From: WTFY01 sp965205685
GTDB taxonomy: Bacteria > Pseudomonadota > Gammaproteobacteria > UBA4575
NCBI GenBank assembly: GCA_965205685.1
Contig: OZ242174.1
Coordinates: forward strand, 1,364,001 to 1,428,000
Length of the DNA stretch: 64,000 bases
Direction of reading: 5' to 3'
Part shown: one piece after another, positions 58,054 through 64,000 of the stretch
Layout of the letters: the number at the start of each line of letters is the position of its first letter
How positions within the stretch are numbered: the first letter of the stretch is position 1
Notes under the pieces: model-generated
The model's database searches: none
Told to the model about the DNA's origin: nothing
The model's input: the letters and a program-made list of their open reading frames with translations, nothing else
Position numbers and translations under genes: made by a program

Positions 58054-59034
58054 TTAGGACTCAGTTTCACTATTGTCCGAATTATATTGATCAAGGGGTG
58101 AATCAGAACGGAGAGGCACTCTTCCTGCGGGATGGGTATGAGATATTTTTTCCAGATGAAGATCTTGGTCATCAAAGAAAATATGTGGCCTAAACGCTTT
58201 CAATATTTTTGCTTTTTCCATTCCCCCTAAGAAGAAAATTTCATCTACGTAGACTCCCCAATTTCGTAGAGTTTTAATTACACGCATCTCCGCAGGTGCA
58301 TTTCTAGCCGAAACTATCGCAATTCGCACTGGAGAATACTCGACTCTAAAAGGAAGTCGATCTTGCAATCGAGCAAGTTTGCGTAAAAGCTTTGCATATG
58401 GACCATCTTTCATAGGCATGTCTTGCTGCGCATCTTCCACACTTTGGAATTTTTCAAGTCCTCCTTTCTGGAATACAAGTTCACTGCTTTCATCAAACAA
58501 AACCGCATCACCATCGAAAGCGATTCGAACTTGGTCTTCGGGAATTTTGCTACTTTCAGTTGGAGGAGATTTGACAATTGCAGCAGCACACTCCCACCCA
58601 TCAATGACTTTTTGTGCATCATCTTTATCCGTCGTCAAGAATAGATCCACATCAAATGCATCCAAATAATCGGTTACAGACTCGCCTCCCGTAAATGCAT
58701 GCCTTGAGATTTGCAAGTCCAATCTCCTTATGTTCTTCAATACACACACGCCAGTTTCAGGGCTGTTTCGAGACATCACAACAACTTCTACAAGTGGAGA
58801 TTCAGTACCCTTCCCATGCTCGTTGAGTTTTAAAAGTGCCTCCACTAATGGCATACCAGTCCCAGGTCCGAGAGAGTCATCCTCATGCCTAAGCATGTAT
58901 GTGCGGTACTCGCTAACGGCCGTACCAGGATTCTCTTTGAGTTTCTGACGAAATACTGAATCTGCCTCATTTAAATCAAACAAAGCAGTGGAGGAAATGC
59001 CAATTACAAGCGTATCTGAAAGGTCAGTTGGCAT
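58054..59034 (-). CDS. Cytosolic 5'-nucleotidase I-like protein
   Basis: A 326-residue protein resembling the 5'-nucleotidase family (NT5C1 type), which hydrolyses AMP and related 5'-monophosphates in the cytoplasm. VIGISSTALFDL at the N-terminus is a family signature, and IAFDGDAVLFDE (about 171-182) has the HAD-like Asp174-x-Asp176 pair. FRVEYSPVRIAIVSARNAP and IFFLGGMEKAKIL, then HIFFDDQ, complete the pattern. Its base composition is clearly lower in GC than the nuo or secG genes, suggesting a separate origin. It stands alone, 110 nt from tRNA-Leu. Confidence 0.82.
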   Translation of the reverse strand: MPTDLSDTLVIGISSTALFDLNEADSVFRQKLKENPGTAVSEYRTYMLRHEDDSLGPGTGMPLVEALLKLNEHGKGTESPLVEVVVMSRNSPETGVCVLKNIRRLDLQISRHAFTGGESVTDYLDAFDVDLFLTTDKDDAQKVIDGWECAAAIVKSPPTESSKIPEDQVRIAFDGDAVLFDESSELVFQKGGLEKFQSVEDAQQDMPMKDGPYAKLLRKLARLQDRLPFRVEYSPVRIAIVSARNAPAEMRVIKTLRNWGVYVDEIFFLGGMEKAKILKAFRPHIFFDDQDLHLEKISHTHPAGRVPLRSDSPLDQYNSDNSETES

Positions 59035-59144
59035 TGAAGGATAAAACTAGGATCTTGAAATGTATGTAGAACTCAAACACTCCATGCCACTAATAATACA
59101 GATGGATGCGTCGGATTTCTTCGGACACTCTTGGATTGTCCAAA

Positions 59145-59231
59145 TGGTGCCGACGGCCGGACTCGAACCGGCACGAGGTTTCCCTCACTAGCCCCTCAAG
59201 CTAGCGCGTCTACCAATTCCGCCACGTCGGC
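59145..59231 (-). tRNA. tRNA-Leu (anticodon GAG)
   Basis: The minus strand begins GCCGACGTGGCGGAATTGGT and ends CGTCGGC-A-CCA, pairing through a seven-base acceptor stem. The anticodon loop CTTGAGG gives GAG. A long variable arm (TGAGGGAAACCTCG) and T loop GGTTCGAGTCC are present. 87 nt including CCA. It lies 95 nt beyond secG. Confidence 0.96.
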
Positions 59232-59326
59232 TTTCGCCTGGCTATTCTAACGCAAGAGACAAATACCTGAATCCTGACCTCTCCGAAGGCAGGTCTATCA
59301 CATGATCCAGTAATGAACCCAAGAGG

Positions 59327-59734
59327 TCAGTTGGTGTCCAGATCGGCTGCAGGGGGATTCACTTGAGGCACATCAGGCAGGTCGGATACGGTGGATTCCG
59401 GCATGGCTTGCTCTTCCTCCGGACTTTCCTCCACAGGCACCTCTACCATCTCTTCAATGACCTGTACCGACTGGTCAATGACACTTTCAGTAACAGGACG
59501 ATGAGTGGCAAGATAAGCAAGCAACAGGCTGTTGGCAAAAAACAGGGTCGCAAGAATCGCAGTTGCACGCGTCAGGAAAGTAGACGATCCCCTAGCTCCA
59601 AACACTGTGCCCGAGGCACCACTGCCGAATGCGGCACCGACATCCGCCCCCTTGCCGTGCTGGACCAGCACCAGACCGATAATACCGATGGCCAACAGCA
59701 CATCGATCGCAACCAGAATGCTATATAACATCAT
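59327..59734 (-). CDS. secG: Preprotein translocase subunit SecG
   Basis: A 135-residue small SecYEG subunit with two transmembrane helices (about 4-22 and 55-77) and the conserved loop VQHGKGADVGAAFGSGASGT between them. The C-terminal 55 residues are an acidic, proline-containing tail, common but variable in the family. Between tpiA and tRNA-Leu as in many Gammaproteobacteria. Confidence 0.94.
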   Translation of the reverse strand: MMLYSILVAIDVLLAIGIIGLVLVQHGKGADVGAAFGSGASGTVFGARGSSTFLTRATAILATLFFANSLLLAYLATHRPVTESVIDQSVQVIEEMVEVPVEESPEEEQAMPESTVSDLPDVPQVNPPAADLDTN

Positions 59735-59767
59735 ACGTCTGTCTACCTGTCCCTGATGAGATGGCCC

Positions 59768-60520
59768 TTATGTCCCCGAGGCCGCAATTGCGACAAAGTC
59801 CTCTGCATTGAGTGATGCACCCCCAATCAGGCCTCCGTCAATATCATTTTCCTGCAGCAATGCACCGGCGTTTTCAGGTTTCATGCTGCCTCCATACAGG
59901 ATGCGGATACGGTCTGCAATCCCTTCATCCTGCTTCCCCAGCCTGTCGCGGACAAACGCATGCACCTGCTGGGCCTGCTCCGGAGTTGCGGTCTTGCCGG
60001 TGCCAATCGCCCAAACGGGCTCATAGGCAATAACTGCTTTGTTAAAGCCTTCGATTCCAGAACCCGACAGCACGGCATCCAGCTGGCGTGCAATGACGGC
60101 TTCTGTCTGTCCGCCCTCACGCTCATCCAGGGTTTCGCCAACGCAAAGAATCGGAACCAGCGCATTTTCCTGGGCCTGTGCAAACTTTGCAGCCACCAGG
60201 GCATCGCTTTCCCCATAGATGTGCCGCCTTTCGGAGTGCCCGACGATCACGTACGTGCAGCCCAACTCCCGGATCATGGCTGCCGAAACTTCCCCTGTGT
60301 AGGCACCTTGTGCCTGGTCAGAGCAGTCCTGCGCACCGAGCACAATGCCAGTGTCCTGCAACAACTGACCGGCATGCTGCAGGTAGGCGTACGGCGGGCA
60401 CACGGCAACTTCGGTGGTCCCGACCGTGGAAATTTGTCCGGTAATCCTGGCAAGAAGTGCCGAGACTGACTCCAGCGAGCCATTCAGTTTCCAGTTTCCT
60501 GCAACCAGAGGCTGGCGCAT
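59768..60520 (-). CDS. tpiA: Triose-phosphate isomerase
   Basis: A 250-residue glycolytic enzyme interconverting glyceraldehyde-3-phosphate and dihydroxyacetone phosphate. The N-terminal GNWKLNG has the catalytic lysine, VIVGHSERR the histidine, AYEPVWAIGTGKTATP the catalytic glutamate and phosphate loop, and LYGGSMKPENA the second phosphate site. Full length, same strand as glmM and secG. Confidence 0.97.
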   Translation of the reverse strand: MRQPLVAGNWKLNGSLESVSALLARITGQISTVGTTEVAVCPPYAYLQHAGQLLQDTGIVLGAQDCSDQAQGAYTGEVSAAMIRELGCTYVIVGHSERRHIYGESDALVAAKFAQAQENALVPILCVGETLDEREGGQTEAVIARQLDAVLSGSGIEGFNKAVIAYEPVWAIGTGKTATPEQAQQVHAFVRDRLGKQDEGIADRIRILYGGSMKPENAGALLQENDIDGGLIGGASLNAEDFVAIAASGT

Positions 60521-60626
60521 CAGGTGATTCGTCCGTTAAAAATTAAAAGTGCGCAGCTTACCCACCACGGCATGATTAAGCAAACCACGGTGAATATGCC
60601 GGATTGTCTACAACCGGAGCCTGCGC

Positions 60627-61961
60627 TCAGCAGGATGCAGAGACCTGTTCTGCGATGTGTTGTGCCAGTTTCTCCACCTTCATCGCATCCACGCCCTCGA
60701 CCATGACCCGCACCAGAGGTTCAGTGCCAGAAGGCCGTAACAGCACGCGCCCGGACTCACCCAGGTCTGACTCGGCATCCTTCACAACCTGCTGGATTTC
60801 AGGCGTGCTGTCGATGTCGATCTTGGACTGCACCGGGATATTGATCAGGGTCTGGGGGTACTTGTACATGCCGGACTTGGCTTCGTGCAGGCTCTTTTGT
60901 GCCGTCACCAGGATCTGCAGCACCTGCAATGCGGAAATGATAGCGTCACAGGTCGTCATGCGATCCAGGCTGATGATATGACCGGACGGCTCGCCACCGA
61001 GGATCCAGGAGTGTGCCTGCAGCATCTCGACCACATGGCGGTCTCCCACCGAGGCTCGCTTGAACCGGATTCCTGCATCCCTCAGGGCATGCTCCAGCCC
61101 GAGGTTGCTCATCTGGGTTCCAACGACACCACCCTGCAGGGTATTTTCCGATTTCCGCGCCTGTGCAATCAGGAACAGCAGCTCATCCCCGTCCACGGTT
61201 GCACCGGTATGGTCCGCCATGATCAGGCGGTCCCCGTCTCCGTCAATCGCAATCCCCATGTCGGCCTGATGCTCCAGTACCGCCGCACCCAGTACCTGGG
61301 GGTCATTGGCCCCGCAGTCCTCGTTAATGTTGAAGCCGTTGGGCTGAGATGCCGTGCTGATCACTTCTGCACCCAGTTCCGTGAACACGCTGGGCGCGAT
61401 TTGGTAGGTGGCGCCATGGGCGCAATCGACCACGATTTTCAGACCGTTCAGCCGGATGTGGGTCGGTACGGTACTCTTGCAGAACTCGATGTAACGACCG
61501 GCAGCATCGTTGACCCGCTCCGCCTTGCCCAGCTTGTCCGCACTGACGACTTCCAGGGCGCGCTCCATGCGGTTTTCAATTTCGATCTCCGCCTCATCAG
61601 ACAGCTTCTTGCCTTCCGAGGAAAAGAACTTCACGCCGTTGTCGGTGTAGCAGTTGTGGGATGCACTGATGACGATGCCTGCCGCCGCCCGAAGTGTGCG
61701 GGTCAGGTAGGCCACGGCCGGAGTCGGCATGGGCCCCAGCAGCCGGCTGTTGGCGCCTGCAGCGGACAGCCCCGCTTCAAGCCCCGACTCGAACATGTAG
61801 CCGGAGATCCGCGTATCCTTGCCGATCAGCACCAGGCTCCTGTCATCGGTACACAGTGCGGAACCGGCTGCCCAGCCAAGCTTGAGGACGAAATCCGGCG
61901 TCATCACGCCGTCGCCGACCCGGCCACGTATCCCGTCCGTACCAAAAAACTTCCGCCCCAT
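60627..61961 (-). CDS. glmM: Phosphoglucosamine mutase
   Basis: A 444-residue enzyme converting glucosamine-6-phosphate to glucosamine-1-phosphate for peptidoglycan and LPS. The phosphoserine loop reads VISASHNCYTDNG, with cysteine where E. coli has proline after Asn. The metal loop DGDGDRLIMAD, the sugar-binding GGEPSGHII and the C-terminal phosphate loop RPSGTEPLVRVMVE are intact. It follows ftsH directly (143-nt gap); folP, often between them, is absent here. Confidence 0.96.
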   Translation of the reverse strand: MGRKFFGTDGIRGRVGDGVMTPDFVLKLGWAAGSALCTDDRSLVLIGKDTRISGYMFESGLEAGLSAAGANSRLLGPMPTPAVAYLTRTLRAAAGIVISASHNCYTDNGVKFFSSEGKKLSDEAEIEIENRMERALEVVSADKLGKAERVNDAAGRYIEFCKSTVPTHIRLNGLKIVVDCAHGATYQIAPSVFTELGAEVISTASQPNGFNINEDCGANDPQVLGAAVLEHQADMGIAIDGDGDRLIMADHTGATVDGDELLFLIAQARKSENTLQGGVVGTQMSNLGLEHALRDAGIRFKRASVGDRHVVEMLQAHSWILGGEPSGHIISLDRMTTCDAIISALQVLQILVTAQKSLHEAKSGMYKYPQTLINIPVQSKIDIDSTPEIQQVVKDAESDLGESGRVLLRPSGTEPLVRVMVEGVDAMKVEKLAQHIAEQVSASC

Positions 61962-62104
61962 ACGCGTTTCCGATCAGTCCCCGAAACCGGATGTTCTAAA
62001 GAGTCTCGATATGCAAGTGTATAAAGTGCGCGGTTTCTCCGCCTGGCAGAGCCTGGAACCGGACACCCCGGTCATCGGAGGATCCTGACAATACGGTCAG
62101 CGGT

Positions 62105-64000
<1,896 letters not shown>

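Overview
The window is a stretch of gammaproteobacterial chromosome, mostly core housekeeping genes packed on the minus strand. The taxonomic call rests on several things: an algU-mucA-mucB-mucD stress locus followed by lepA, a 4.5S RNA next to dnaX-ybaB-recR, the rimP-nusA-infB-rbfA-truB-rpsO-pnp translation cluster, an unfused 13-gene nuo operon, and DksA, Orn and RraA proteins closely resembling their E. coli counterparts. The genus cannot be read from the sequence. Isocitrate lyase beside isocitrate dehydrogenase, and an SfnG-like sulfone monooxygenase, suggest growth on C2 compounds and use of organosulfur compounds.

Layout. 1-4.4 kb: lepA (cut by the window edge) and the sigma-E operon mucD, mucB, mucA, algU with an AlgU-type promoter. 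4.5-9.6 kb: nadB (plus strand), orn, recR, ybaB, dnaX and ffs. 9.7-17.2 kb: a CPA2 antiporter with CBS domains, tRNA-Ser, a DUF1820 protein, icd, aceA, then rraA and a metallo-hydrolase divergently, then tadA. 17.2-19.3 kb: a visibly AT-richer block with a DsrE-like secreted protein and a secreted alpha/beta-hydrolase. 19.3-25.1 kb: guaA, guaB, xseA and a remarkable DksA that carries a histone H1-like tail. 25.2-27.6 kb: redox genes (a 2Fe-2S flavin reductase, a 59-residue ferredoxin-like protein, msrB). 27.7-36.3 kb: pnp to rimP, with a promoter and an intrinsic terminator in the rimP leader. 36.4-41.5 kb: an accessory flavin block (small unknown gene, SfnG-like monooxygenase, RibBA, FAD oxidoreductase with a C12 tract). 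41.5-56.3 kb: initiator tRNA and the complete nuoA-N operon. 56.4-59.0 kb: a second accessory block (nitroreductase, membrane protein, 5'-nucleotidase). 59.1-64 kb: tRNA-Leu, secG, tpiA, glmM, ftsH (cut by the edge).

Read from right to left, the backbone secG - tRNA-Leu - nuoA-N - tRNA-fMet - rimP-nusA-infB is a known gammaproteobacterial order. The two accessory blocks sit exactly at its tRNA junctions, which suggests cargo inserted into a conserved backbone.

The observations most worth following are: the DksA/H1-like fusion with a nearly exact 174-bp internal duplication; the terminator immediately before rimP, which could let NusA control its own operon; the A7 run in dnaX, where a -1 shift gives a gamma-sized product; the C12 tract near the end of the FAD oxidoreductase; and the secreted hydrolase whose catalytic Ser/Cys and His positions are replaced. 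I did not find CRISPR arrays, prophage, intact insertion sequences or a recognisable defence system.
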